From Betaproteobacteria bacterium (GTDB taxonomy: Bacteria > Pseudomonadota > Gammaproteobacteria > Burkholderiales > Burkholderiaceae): DNA of 35,157 bases. How positions within the stretch are numbered: the first letter of the stretch is position 1; the number at the start of each line of letters is the position of its first letter. Both the position numbers and the translations under genes were made by a program. Location of the stretch: contig JABMMT010000035.1 in assembly GCA_013205155.1 (NCBI GenBank), forward strand, positions 1-35,157. The letters run 5' to 3'. The notes beneath the pieces are model-generated. The model had not been told where the DNA came from. It searched no databases and was given only the letters and a program-made list of their open reading frames with translations. This document shows positions 23,784 to 32,536 of this stretch, one piece after another.

Positions 23784-25226
23784 TTATTTGACTGGGCTGC
23801 CAAATAATAAGATCTCTCGAGTGAGTTGGCCGCTCTCATTGTCACGCATTGACCATAAATCTAGCTGTGTTTTAGCAGCATAAGGATCTATATAGATACC
23901 ATTCTTTCTTAATTCAAAATGAAGATGTGGACCTGTTGACCTACCAGTAGATCCAACATAGCCAATTTCAAAGCCACGACGCACTTCATTGCCTAGTTGA
24001 AGTTCTACGTTGTAGTTACTCAAGTGGGCATAGTAGGTGTGGTAATTTCCAGGATGCTCAATCACAATCAGATTACCAAATGCGCCGTTAAAGCCAAGGT
24101 GAGCAATCTTGCCATTGGCTACGCTGAAAACAGGAGTGCCAGTAGGCGCTGCATAGTCGATACCCATATGAGCGCGGTAGCTTTGCTTTGGTGCTTCAGC
24201 CTGTACTGTTGGGGTATTTTTATTTGGACGTTTACTAGAGGCTTTCACGCTACCAACTCCACGGGAGATACGACGATAGCTTAATGGGTTAGTCCAAAAG
24301 GAACGTTCAAGCGATTCACCGCTGCCAGTAAAAAATCCACCAGGTATATCGCTGCGCTCAACCCAGAACGCGCTTGCGAACACTTCATTCTCAGAAGGAT
24401 CAATAATTTCTACAGCCCAAATTTGAGCCCAACGCTCACGATCGCCAAAATCTACAATTAAACGCACTAGGCTATTGGTATTTTCAAGTGAATTATTTTC
24501 TTCAGGATAGATTTGTTTAATGATGGAATTGAGTTCCCAAACTAACTCTACGGGTAGCCTATCACTGACTTTAGAGGGATCGTATAAAACTTCTCGCAAG
24601 GGAATACGGATTTCGCTAAGATTTTTAGATTCGTTAATGAGGTAATCTTGTTGCACTAAAAACCCACCAAATGCAGACGCTGTAAATGTCCATACCTCCG
24701 TTTTGACATCCTGAATGGGGCCGTTCATGATACTCAGTGAATTAAAGCGATTACGATTACCAAATGCAACTACATAGGGAATACAGTCACCACGCATGCG
24801 ATCGAAGAATGTTTTTGTTTGGTTCTTAAAAAATTCAGAAAAAGCCTGATTATCAATTCCGATGTTGGCTGGAAGATTATTTTCATTAAGGTTTCTTCTG
24901 AGGCAGCCTTGGCTGATGCGGTAGTCAAGATTACCTACGCTATCAAGAATGAGCTCATTTGGATCTTTGCGCTGAAAAAGTGCTGGATCGAGGGCGTTCG
25001 ATTTTGTTTTACTGCTTCCCGCAGTATCTTTTAAGCCCCGTTGCTCAGAACTTTGAATAACGACTTTTTGACGGGTTTGAGAATCTTTTGGTTTTTGCTT
25101 AGTTTGGGCTTGAGCTTGTGCTTGAGCTTGTGGCGCTAACCCTAATGTCAGGATTATTAGGATGTAGCTTAATAAGGGGAGTACCCACATAAAAGCTCGG
25201 GTGGATTGAGATGCTTTTCTATTCAC
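23784..25226 (-). CDS. M23 family peptidoglycan endopeptidase
   Basis: A 480-residue exported protein. An N-terminal hydrophobic stretch (13-31) and an Ala-Gln repeat (32-41) lead to a roughly 300-residue domain not recognised, then a LytM/M23 domain at about 350-455. The zinc site is complete: His353 and Asp357 in 'HMGIDYA', His401 in 'YAHL', and His434-x-His436 in 'GPHLHFE'. It should cut peptide cross-links in the periplasm. The start is GTG at 25226 with no clear ribosome site; an ATG at 25190 is an alternative. It converges on the universal stress protein gene. Confidence 0.92.
   Translation of the reverse strand: MNRKASQSTRAFMWVLPLLSYILIILTLGLAPQAQAQAQAQTKQKPKDSQTRQKVVIQSSEQRGLKDTAGSSKTKSNALDPALFQRKDPNELILDSVGNLDYRISQGCLRRNLNENNLPANIGIDNQAFSEFFKNQTKTFFDRMRGDCIPYVVAFGNRNRFNSLSIMNGPIQDVKTEVWTFTASAFGGFLVQQDYLINESKNLSEIRIPLREVLYDPSKVSDRLPVELVWELNSIIKQIYPEENNSLENTNSLVRLIVDFGDRERWAQIWAVEIIDPSENEVFASAFWVERSDIPGGFFTGSGESLERSFWTNPLSYRRISRGVGSVKASSKRPNKNTPTVQAEAPKQSYRAHMGIDYAAPTGTPVFSVANGKIAHLGFNGAFGNLIVIEHPGNYHTYYAHLSNYNVELQLGNEVRRGFEIGYVGSTGRSTGPHLHFELRKNGIYIDPYAAKTQLDLWSMRDNESGQLTREILLFGSPVK
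25108..25131 (-). repeat. Tandem 12-bp repeat (2 copies) coding for Ala-Gln repeat
   Basis: Two exact copies of GCTTGAGCTTGT (25108-25119 and 25120-25131) encode an Ala-Gln-Ala-Gln run just after the signal sequence of the M23 peptidase. A change in copy number would stay in frame. Confidence 0.85.
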
Positions 25227-25400
25227 AGCAACATTATCTAATAATGTGAGCTCCAGCCCTGATATTGATGTTGTGGCGCAACAAATAGCTGAAGTTCATT
25301 GAATATTCACCAAATATGACATCTTGCATCTAAGGGCGGACAGTGTATACCTCCTCAAATGATAATAATCGATACAATATTTTTTTATTAAGGAGTTTAG

Positions 25401-26534
25401 ATGCCCATTATTGATTCTGTACAGGTTACTTCAGTGGCTGTGCCTTTAGATAAAGTCACTTCATTTTCTACTCGTACTGTATCGGAGCGCCACTATTGCT
25501 TAGTGAAGGTACGTAGTAAAGACGGACATGAAGGAATCGGTTTTTGTTATGTCGGTAGCGCAGGAGGTGATATTGCTAAAGTTGCTGTAGAGCAATTATT
25601 AGCCCCTAAATTGATTGGACAAAATAGCCATCGCAGCGAGGGACTTTGGATGGATATGTATAACGAATCCATCTTGCAGGGACGTGCAGGATCTGTAATG
25701 CGTGGCATTTCTATTTTAGATACGGCGCTATGGGATTTAAACGCCCGTTCAGTGGGATTGCCTTTACATCAGTATTTAGGGTCAGTAGTAGATGATCGTG
25801 TACCAGCATATGCCAGTGGCGGTTACTACCTTGATGGAAAAACGCCTGCTAAGTTAGGCAAGGAGATGGAGTCCTACGTTAAGCTGGGTTTTAAAGCCGT
25901 CAAAATGAAAGTGGGGCGCTTATCTCCATCCGAAGAAGAGTCGCGAGTGAAAGCTGCCCGCAAAGCAATTGGTGAAGATATTTTGTTAACCTTAGATGCG
26001 AATAATGCATGGCGTGATTTACCTACCGCTTTAGAGTATGTGCGGCGCTTTGAGGCCTATAACCCCTATTGGATAGAGGAGCCTTTTTCACCAGATGCGA
26101 TTGACTTACATGCAGCTCTAGCGCGTCAAACTAAGATTAATGTTGCTACCGGTGAGATGGAGGCAGGCCGCTGGCGCTTTAGAGAGTTGATTGATGCAGG
26201 GGGCGCTGCAATTTTGCAATCAGATGCTGCAGTATGCGGTGGTATTACAGAATGGCGCCGGATCTCTGCTTATGCAGACTTAAAGGGTGTAATCGTTTGC
26301 CCACATTGGATGCACGATCTACATGCGCCGCTAGTAGCTGCTACCCCGAATGCTCGTTTTGTAGAATTCTTTTTAGATGATCAGGTATTGAATTTCCGTA
26401 GGTTAATTAATAAACAATTGACCTTTAAGAATGGCGACCTCATCTTACATAAAACACCAGGGCTCGGATTTGAATTTGATGAGGCTGCGGTGAAAAAATA
26501 TGCGGGTAAATCTGCCTGGACTAAAATTGCTTGA
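25401..26534 (+). CDS. Mandelate racemase-subgroup enolase superfamily enzyme (probable acid-sugar dehydratase or racemase)
   Basis: A 377-residue enolase-superfamily protein. All key mandelate-racemase-group positions are present: Lys168-Met-Lys170, the metal ligands Asp199, Glu226 and Glu252, the Asp275-His302 general base dyad ('QSDAAVCGG' and 'CPHWMHD'), and Glu322 ('FVEFF'). Enzymes of this set take a proton next to a carboxylate, as acid-sugar dehydratases or racemases. The N-terminal capping domain (about 1-130) decides the substrate and gives no obvious match. It has an AAGGAG ribosome site and lies end-to-end with the TRAP/aldolase operon, suggesting a shared pathway. Specificity is inferred only to class. 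Confidence 0.9.
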   Translation: MPIIDSVQVTSVAVPLDKVTSFSTRTVSERHYCLVKVRSKDGHEGIGFCYVGSAGGDIAKVAVEQLLAPKLIGQNSHRSEGLWMDMYNESILQGRAGSVMRGISILDTALWDLNARSVGLPLHQYLGSVVDDRVPAYASGGYYLDGKTPAKLGKEMESYVKLGFKAVKMKVGRLSPSEEESRVKAARKAIGEDILLTLDANNAWRDLPTALEYVRRFEAYNPYWIEEPFSPDAIDLHAALARQTKINVATGEMEAGRWRFRELIDAGGAAILQSDAAVCGGITEWRRISAYADLKGVIVCPHWMHDLHAPLVAATPNARFVEFFLDDQVLNFRRLINKQLTFKNGDLILHKTPGLGFEFDEAAVKKYAGKSAWTKIA

Positions 26535-26558
26535 TAGAACTTGATGATTATTCATAGT

Positions 26559-28574
26559 TTAGGAAGAAGATCGGGGGTGGAGCTTGAAGTGAGTAATGAT
26601 TTGGGTGATGAGTACCAAAGCAAATCCAATGAAGCCGATCAGATCAGCCTCTGTCGAGGGGTAGGCTAAAGCCACCCCAGATATCACCATAATGACGCGT
26701 TCAAATACTTTGGTTTTTTCAATAAACCATCCCTGTAAGCCGCCAGCCAAACAAATGATGCCAATCACAGCAGTAAATGATATCCAGGCGATCTGCGACC
26801 AATCAGCTTGCTCTAGGGCGCTGGTGGAGCCCATCAGGAGCAAGCTCACGCCCGACTTATCGAGGACAAACATAAATGGCACCAAGATTGCTGGAGCAAC
26901 GTATTTCCACGTTTGTAGAGTAGTTTTATAAGGATTACCTTTGCAAATTGCGGCTGCGGCAAATGGTGACAAGGCTGTTGGAGGCGACACCTCTGAAAGT
27001 ACGGCGTAATAGAAGATAAACATATGCGCGGCAAATGCAGGCACACCTAGGTTAATCAGTGCCGGTGCAGCGATCACAGCGCAAATAATATAAGAAGCAG
27101 TTACCGGTACTGCGAGGCCGACGATCCAGACAATCAATGCTGTAAAGATGGCGGTCAGTAGCAACGAGCCACCCGCATATTGAATCACGATTGAACTAAA
27201 TTTGAGACCAAGTCCGGTAAGTGTTACAGTGCCAACAATCAGACCCGCACCTGCACACGTTGCTGCAATTGCTAATACTCCTGTAGAACCAGTGGAGAGG
27301 GCCTTCACTAAATTGGAGTGATAAAAACCAGAAAGGATAGGTTCTTTTCCTTTAAACCAGGCCCAGGGAATAATTGCAGTATCTTGGCGCAACATACTAG
27401 ACAGTGCAGAAACAACGGTAGCCCAAAAGACTGACATCACTGGCGAGAAGCCCATCATCATGAACACCACGATGGAGATCAAAGAGAAAAAATGAAACCA
27501 ATATTTCTTAGTTAACTGCCAAGCACTTTCTACTGATGGAAAATGAATATTTTTCATGCCGTACTTACGCACGTCGATTTCAACCATGACAAACAAGCCA
27601 AGGTAGAACAAAATCGTGGGGATAGTTGCCATGAGCAACACATCTAAATAGGAGATTTTAAGGAAGTCAGCAATCAGGAAGGCAGCAGCACCCAATACCG
27701 GTGGCGAGATGATGGCACCAAGTCCACCTGCAGCCAAAAGACCGCCTGCAGCATTTTTTTCGTAACCTACCTTTTCAAGCATGGGTGCAGCAACAGAGCC
27801 TACCGTAACGGTAGTTGCAACCCCCGATCCTGATGGGCCACCCATCAAGAATGAGGACAAGACAATCGTTCTGCCTACCCCGGATGATTTGCCGCCCATC
27901 GCAGCAAAAGAGAAGTCGATGAAGAATTTTCCTGCACCAGTAAATTGCAAAAAGGCACCAAAGATGGTGAAAAGAATAATGAGGGTTGCAGAGACGTCGA
28001 CTGCAGTGCCATAGATGCCTTCTAGGGTCATATACATATAACCTACGAGCCGATCTAAGTCGTAACCTTTGTGAGTCCATGGGGCAGGAAGGTAATTGCC
28101 AAAGAAGGCATATAGCAAGAAAAGTACCGTAACGGCAACGAGTACCATGCCATTAGTTCTCCTCACACCCTCGAGAATGAGTAGGATGAGAGCAATACCC
28201 ACCATCACATCAGTAGAATTTGGGGCAGTATTTCTGTCCATCAGGTCATCGCCGCCGGCCAGAATGTAATAGGCGATGGCAACTGAGCCTATGGCAAATA
28301 AAACATCCCAAAACATTAATTTGTTTTTAAAACGAGCAGCAACCGGAAAACTAAGGAACACTAAAAACAAGACTAGCGCAACGTGAATAACTCTGAGCTG
28401 ATGGGTTGGAACGATCGAGTAGGCTGCATACAAATGAAACAATGACATGCCCACTGCCACCAGTGTGATGAATATAGCGAGTAGGCCTTTGTAGTTATTA
28501 GAGTCACCCTCTTCTTGCTTAATGAAGGCGTCTAACTTTTCTTGGGTTTCGTTGTCAATCACATTTTGATTCAT
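26559..28574 (-). CDS. TRAP transporter fused permease (DctQ-DctM type, TAXI system)
   Basis: A 671-residue polytopic protein in which the small (DctQ-like, about residues 30-150) and large (DctM-like, about 165-600) TRAP membrane subunits are fused, as is usual for TAXI systems. Signature parts are 'GGPSGSGVATTVTVGSVAAPM', 'EKNAAGGLLAAGGLGAIISPPVLGAAAFL' and 'PPTALSPFAAAAI'. It would use a sodium or proton gradient to import a carboxylate caught by the TAXI receptor upstream. The receptor is separated from it by 76 bp containing a perfect hairpin (28622-28642). It is the last gene of the minus-strand cluster. Substrate unknown; context points to a hydroxy- or sugar acid. Confidence 0.93.
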   Translation of the reverse strand: MNQNVIDNETQEKLDAFIKQEEGDSNNYKGLLAIFITLVAVGMSLFHLYAAYSIVPTHQLRVIHVALVLFLVFLSFPVAARFKNKLMFWDVLFAIGSVAIAYYILAGGDDLMDRNTAPNSTDVMVGIALILLILEGVRRTNGMVLVAVTVLFLLYAFFGNYLPAPWTHKGYDLDRLVGYMYMTLEGIYGTAVDVSATLIILFTIFGAFLQFTGAGKFFIDFSFAAMGGKSSGVGRTIVLSSFLMGGPSGSGVATTVTVGSVAAPMLEKVGYEKNAAGGLLAAGGLGAIISPPVLGAAAFLIADFLKISYLDVLLMATIPTILFYLGLFVMVEIDVRKYGMKNIHFPSVESAWQLTKKYWFHFFSLISIVVFMMMGFSPVMSVFWATVVSALSSMLRQDTAIIPWAWFKGKEPILSGFYHSNLVKALSTGSTGVLAIAATCAGAGLIVGTVTLTGLGLKFSSIVIQYAGGSLLLTAIFTALIVWIVGLAVPVTASYIICAVIAAPALINLGVPAFAAHMFIFYYAVLSEVSPPTALSPFAAAAICKGNPYKTTLQTWKYVAPAILVPFMFVLDKSGVSLLLMGSTSALEQADWSQIAWISFTAVIGIICLAGGLQGWFIEKTKVFERVIMVISGVALAYPSTEADLIGFIGFALVLITQIITHFKLHPRSSS

Positions 28575-28621
28575 GGCTGAACCTATCTTTATTTATATTT
28601 ATGTACCGCATTAAAGCAGAA

Positions 28622-28642
28622 GGGGTGAGATTAACTCACCCC
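28622..28642 (-). terminator. Intercistronic 8-bp hairpin between TRAP receptor and permease genes
   Basis: GGGGTGAG (28622-28629), a 5-base loop and CTCACCCC (28635-28642) form a perfect stem 8 bp after the receptor stop. The minus-strand sequence after the stem (TTCTGCTTTAA) has no full T-run, so it should stabilise the receptor mRNA or attenuate, rather than end all transcription. Confidence 0.65.
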
Positions 28643-28650
28643 AATATGGC

Positions 28651-29601
28651 TTAGTTTACCTTGACACCTTTTTCTTTAAAGTACTTTAAAGCACCTGGAT
28701 GATAGGCAATCGGTGTTGCATTCGATTTTTGGTTCTCTAATTTGATATTTCTGTACTCAGCATGTGAGCGGACAAGTTCAAGCTGATTATCAAAAATGGC
28801 TTTAACAATTTTGTAAGCCTCTGCATCAGACATAGTGGAGTTGACAACTAAAAGATTGGCAACTGCTGCAACTTTATTATCTTTTTCCATGCCGCTATAA
28901 GTCTGCTTTGTAATCTCGGATGGGAAATAAAGATTGCCATATTTTTTATTCATAGCGGGGACTTCAGCAGAAGTGTCTACCATCACGATTTTCATGCTCG
29001 GGCTGTTTGCCAAATCAGTAACAGCTGCAGTTGGTAGTCCACCTACCCAAAAGAAGGCGTCAATCTTACGGTCTTTTACAGCATTGACAGATTCTGCAAC
29101 GCTCAAACGCTCACGCTTGACATCTTTGTCTTTATCAAGCCCTGCAGCCTCTAACAAGCGAAAAGCCATGACTTCAGTGGCACTTCCTGGTGCGCCTGTG
29201 CTTACGCGCTTACCTTTAAGATCTTTCATGGTCTTAATGCCAGTGGATTCCACGGTAGCAACGTGCATGAGGTTTGGATACAGTATGAGTAAATTGCGCA
29301 AATCTACGGGCTTGTCTTTAAATTTATCCTCACCAACTAACGCGTCTTTGGCAGCATCAGCCATTGAGAAAGCAACGTAAGGTTTGCCAGTACCAACCAG
29401 TTTTAAGTTATCAACTGAGCCACCTGTCACTTCAGCAGTCGCTGACATTCCTGGGACATGCTTGGATAAGACAGAGGCTAGGCCCCCACCCATTGGGTAG
29501 TAGACACCCCCTGTACCACCGGTAGCAATAGAGATATTTTGTGCTTGCGCATTAGCCCATAAAAAGCTGAGCGATAGTACGACGATTTTTAATAACTTCA
29601 T
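28651..29601 (-). CDS. TAXI family TRAP transporter solute-binding protein
   Basis: A 316-residue periplasmic receptor. A signal peptide ends near residue 20 ('WANAQAQ'), followed by the family opening 'ISIATGGTGGVYYPMGGGLA' (24-43), which gives TAXI proteins their name. 'LKGKRVSTGAPGSATEVMA' follows in the first lobe. It hands its ligand to the fused permease downstream. It lies 26 bp after the DapA-family gene in the same minus-strand unit. The hairpin just after its stop would fit higher expression of the receptor than of the permease. The ligand is not readable from sequence. Confidence 0.94.
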   Translation of the reverse strand: MKLLKIVVLSLSFLWANAQAQNISIATGGTGGVYYPMGGGLASVLSKHVPGMSATAEVTGGSVDNLKLVGTGKPYVAFSMADAAKDALVGEDKFKDKPVDLRNLLILYPNLMHVATVESTGIKTMKDLKGKRVSTGAPGSATEVMAFRLLEAAGLDKDKDVKRERLSVAESVNAVKDRKIDAFFWVGGLPTAAVTDLANSPSMKIVMVDTSAEVPAMNKKYGNLYFPSEITKQTYSGMEKDNKVAAVANLLVVNSTMSDAEAYKIVKAIFDNQLELVRSHAEYRNIKLENQKSNATPIAYHPGALKYFKEKGVKVN

Positions 29602-29627
29602 GGTTGTCTCCTTTGGATATTTTTAAA

Positions 29628-30554
29628 TTAAAGACCAGGCATTGAAAAATGAGCTTTTTGTAGTTCACTTAATAATTTTGCTTGTTGATCAGCAGTTAAT
29701 TGCATCAGTGGCGGAAGAACTCTGAGCCAATCAGAATCTTTACTGAAATGGGCAACAGCAGTTTTCATGCCAGCAATCATTTGGTATTGCGCAAAGATCG
29801 AGCGGAGACTATCTAAATCTGCTTGACGTTGATCGGCATTCGATTCTCTCCAGTGCGCTGCTAAATCAGCGATCGCCTTTGGATTAACGTTTGCAGTAGC
29901 AGAAATGCATCCAACCCCACCAGCTCGCAGGGTACGCATTAAGAAAACTTCACTACCAGCATAAACACGGAAACCAGATGGAGCTAGCAACTTAATAACG
30001 GATTCTGTATAAGCCCAGTCACCAGAACTATCCTTCATGCCAACCACAGTTTTTGGATATTCTTTGGCTAGGCGCTCAAGCAATGCCAAACTTTTATTAA
30101 TCTTGGTAACGGGCGGAATGTTGTAGATATAAATCTTCAAGGCTGAGCTACCTACCTTTTGAATCACCTCCGAAAAATATGCAAAGAGTCCATCATCAGT
30201 AACGTCTTTGTAATAGAAGGGCGGAAGCATGAGAACGCCAGCACATTTGTGTGCAACCGCATGTTTAGTCATGGTCACGGTTGCATCAATCGAGGTAGCC
30301 CCGGTACCCGGCATCATGTGCTCGGGATTGAGTCCACCTTCGATGAGCGCTGTTAGCACACTCATTTTTTGTGGATCAGACATAGAGTTTGCTTCTGAGT
30401 TTGTGCCAAAGATTGCTTGACCAACACCATTAGCCCCTAACCATTTGCATTGCTTCAATAATTTTTGTGCATCAGGGCTACCATCTGCTTTGAACGGTGT
30501 TAATACTGGCGATAGCACTGCAGGCAATGTTGAAGGGTGTAAGGAAATAGTCAT
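29628..30554 (-). CDS. DapA/N-acetylneuraminate lyase family aldolase or dehydratase
   Basis: A 308-residue TIM-barrel enzyme with the Schiff-base Lys174 in 'VVGMKDSSGDW' and the catalytic Tyr144 in 'IYIYNIPP'. The 'GTNSE' loop (50-54) replaces the GTTGE of true dihydrodipicolinate synthase, so it is probably a catabolic member. Such enzymes split or dehydrate 2-keto-3-deoxy sugar acids or related keto acids to pyruvate plus an aldehyde. It lies between the 2-hydroxyacid dehydrogenase (11-bp gap) and the TRAP receptor (26-bp gap). With the enolase-superfamily enzyme nearby, it could cleave that enzyme's product, which is inference. Confidence 0.9.
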   Translation of the reverse strand: MTISLHPSTLPAVLSPVLTPFKADGSPDAQKLLKQCKWLGANGVGQAIFGTNSEANSMSDPQKMSVLTALIEGGLNPEHMMPGTGATSIDATVTMTKHAVAHKCAGVLMLPPFYYKDVTDDGLFAYFSEVIQKVGSSALKIYIYNIPPVTKINKSLALLERLAKEYPKTVVGMKDSSGDWAYTESVIKLLAPSGFRVYAGSEVFLMRTLRAGGVGCISATANVNPKAIADLAAHWRESNADQRQADLDSLRSIFAQYQMIAGMKTAVAHFSKDSDWLRVLPPLMQLTADQQAKLLSELQKAHFSMPGL

Positions 30555-30565
30555 TCTTGCTCCGA

Positions 30566-31495
30566 TTAATTTTTTACTTCTGTCAGAAGTGGCTGCTGGT
30601 TAAAAAAGGCTTCTAAATTATCTACTGCTAAATGAATCATTGCTATCCGTGTTTCTGCGGTAGCGCTGCCGATATGAGGCGTTAAAAGTACATTATCAAG
30701 ATTTAAGAAAGCAATATTGGGATTAGGTTCATTTTCGAAGACATCCAAGGCTGCGCCAGCAATCTTTTTATGCTGCAGTGCATATAAAAGAGCGGGTTCA
30801 TCAATTACGCTGCCACGAGCAATATTGATTAAGTAAGCCTTGGGACCAAGAGCTTCAAGCACCTTAGCATTAATCATTTTATCGGTATCGGGGGTGGCTG
30901 GACAGGTCAAAAAAAGCACATCACATGCATCTGCTAAAGATTGGATGTCTTTAATATAGGTGTATGGCAAGTCCTTAGGAGAGGGTCCGCTATAACAAAT
31001 CTCCACCTTAAAGGGCAAGAGGCGTGTAGCTAGCCCTTGCCCAATCCGACCCATACCAGCGATGCCTACTCGTTTACCCGATAAGTTAGTGGTAATCCTA
31101 AAGGGGCCCTTAGACCAAGCGGTACTTTTGACAAGCTCTTGGGCGTCAGGCAAGCGCCGTATGAGTCCGAGCATTATCCCCATCGCTAACTCACAAACAG
31201 CATCATTGAGAACCCCTGGGGTGTTGCTGATTTTGATTCCCCGCTCTTTAAGGTAAGCCAGCGGAAGATTGTCATAACCAACACCACAGGTTGATACCAT
31301 TCTGATGCTGGGGATTTGCCTAACTAAGATTTCAGGCAGAGTAATGTTAGAGCGAACTAAGATGGCCTCAAAATGACCTTCAGGTGCTGGGGCTCTTGGA
31401 TCAGGATGGAGTATTGGAGTAAAACGTCGATTAATTTCTGCCTGCATCATTTCAGGAAAATGGCCGACCTCTAACACCGAATTGACGGGAATCAT
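30566..31495 (-). CDS. D-isomer-specific 2-hydroxyacid dehydrogenase
   Basis: A 309-residue NAD(P)-dependent enzyme of the glyoxylate/hydroxypyruvate/2-ketogluconate reductase type. The cofactor loop is 'GIAGMGRIGQGLATRL'. The catalytic set is Arg in 'NIARGSVID', Glu in 'FENEP' and His in 'LTPHIGSAT'. It would reduce a small 2-keto acid formed in the pathway, or oxidise a 2-hydroxyacid. It is the first gene of the minus-strand unit and diverges from the 3-hydroxyacyl-CoA-dehydrogenase-family gene across 86 bp. The ribosome site is weak (GTGAG), so the start at 31495 is plausible but not proved. Confidence 0.92.
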   Translation of the reverse strand: MIPVNSVLEVGHFPEMMQAEINRRFTPILHPDPRAPAPEGHFEAILVRSNITLPEILVRQIPSIRMVSTCGVGYDNLPLAYLKERGIKISNTPGVLNDAVCELAMGIMLGLIRRLPDAQELVKSTAWSKGPFRITTNLSGKRVGIAGMGRIGQGLATRLLPFKVEICYSGPSPKDLPYTYIKDIQSLADACDVLFLTCPATPDTDKMINAKVLEALGPKAYLINIARGSVIDEPALLYALQHKKIAGAALDVFENEPNPNIAFLNLDNVLLTPHIGSATAETRIAMIHLAVDNLEAFFNQQPLLTEVKN

Positions 31496-31581
31496 GTCTC
31501 ACTAACTTTTTTATTGGAATAATGCATCTATTGTAAAAGGATTTTTACCTAAAATTGCGCCCCCTATGAGGAGAATATGTC

Positions 31582-32526
31582 ATGTTGTTTACCCCAGCCG
31601 AAACTAAAGTAGTGATTGTTGGAGGGGGCACTATGGGCGCAGACGTAGCTGCTGTCTGCGCGCGCGGTGGTTGTGCTGTGCAGGTGGTTGAGCCTACCAC
31701 TGAACGCAGAGCCCTTTTGCCAGATTATTTTGCAAATACCCTAGCTGAGTTGGGTTACGAAAATCGTGTTCATTTACTCAGCACTGCTGGGTCTTTAGAG
31801 GAAGTCGATTGGTCGGATGTGGATTTGGTGATTGAGTGCGTGCCTGAGCGCTTAGATATCAAACAAGAATTATTTGCCAAGCTTGAGAAGTACGCAAAGC
31901 CAGAAGCCGTATTAGCTAGTAATAGCACTAGCTTTCCCATTAGCCAAATTGCAAGCGGTTTGAAAACAGCGGCGCGAATGATTGGCCTACATTTTTTTAT
32001 GCCAGCCCATTTGATTCCTTGTGTAGAAGTAGTTTATGGCGAGAAAACTTCACCCATGGTTGCCGACAGTCTTACTAGATTGATGACTGCTTGTGGCATG
32101 GTTCCAGTGACCGTTAAAAAAGATTTACCCGGATTCTTGGCTAATCGTTTACAGCATGCACTATCACGTGAAGCATTTTCGATGGTAGATCAAGGTATAT
32201 GTACTCCTGAAGATATTGACAAGGCAGTCCGCTTTGGATTTGGCTTTCGCTATATCGCAGCTGGTCCAGCAATGCAGCGTGATCATGCAGGACTTGAAAT
32301 CCATGCCGCTGGAGGAGCGACGATTTATCCTTCCTTAAATAACTCTTCTACGATTGCAAAGTGCTTAAGTGAGCGCGTGGAGAGCGGGAAGTTTGGTATG
32401 AAAACTGGGGAAGGATTTTTCTCTTGGACTGCAGAAACGATTCAAGCAGAGCGTAAGCGTTATCAGAAAGCATTACGTGAGGGCTTAAAAATTATTCAGA
32501 AAGACCTACCGGAAATTAAACAATGA
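31582..32526 (+). CDS. 3-hydroxyacyl-CoA dehydrogenase family protein (possibly a 3-hydroxy acid or carnitine/gulonate-type dehydrogenase)
   Basis: A 314-residue two-domain dehydrogenase. The NAD loop is 'VVIVGGGTMGADVAAVCARG' (10-29), the catalytic region is 'NSTS' then 'GLHFFMPAHLIPCVEVV', and 'DLPGFLANRLQHALSREA' links the domains. It lacks the long C-terminal extension of fused fatty-acid enzymes. The family also covers L-carnitine and L-gulonate 3-dehydrogenases, so a free hydroxy or sugar acid is as likely as a CoA ester. GAGGAG (31568-31573) is a good ribosome site. It is divergent from the TRAP/aldolase unit, with the promoter region shared over 86 bp. Confidence 0.9.
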   Translation: MLFTPAETKVVIVGGGTMGADVAAVCARGGCAVQVVEPTTERRALLPDYFANTLAELGYENRVHLLSTAGSLEEVDWSDVDLVIECVPERLDIKQELFAKLEKYAKPEAVLASNSTSFPISQIASGLKTAARMIGLHFFMPAHLIPCVEVVYGEKTSPMVADSLTRLMTACGMVPVTVKKDLPGFLANRLQHALSREAFSMVDQGICTPEDIDKAVRFGFGFRYIAAGPAMQRDHAGLEIHAAGGATIYPSLNNSSTIAKCLSERVESGKFGMKTGEGFFSWTAETIQAERKRYQKALREGLKIIQKDLPEIKQ

Positions 32527-32536
32527 TGAAGGCTGG

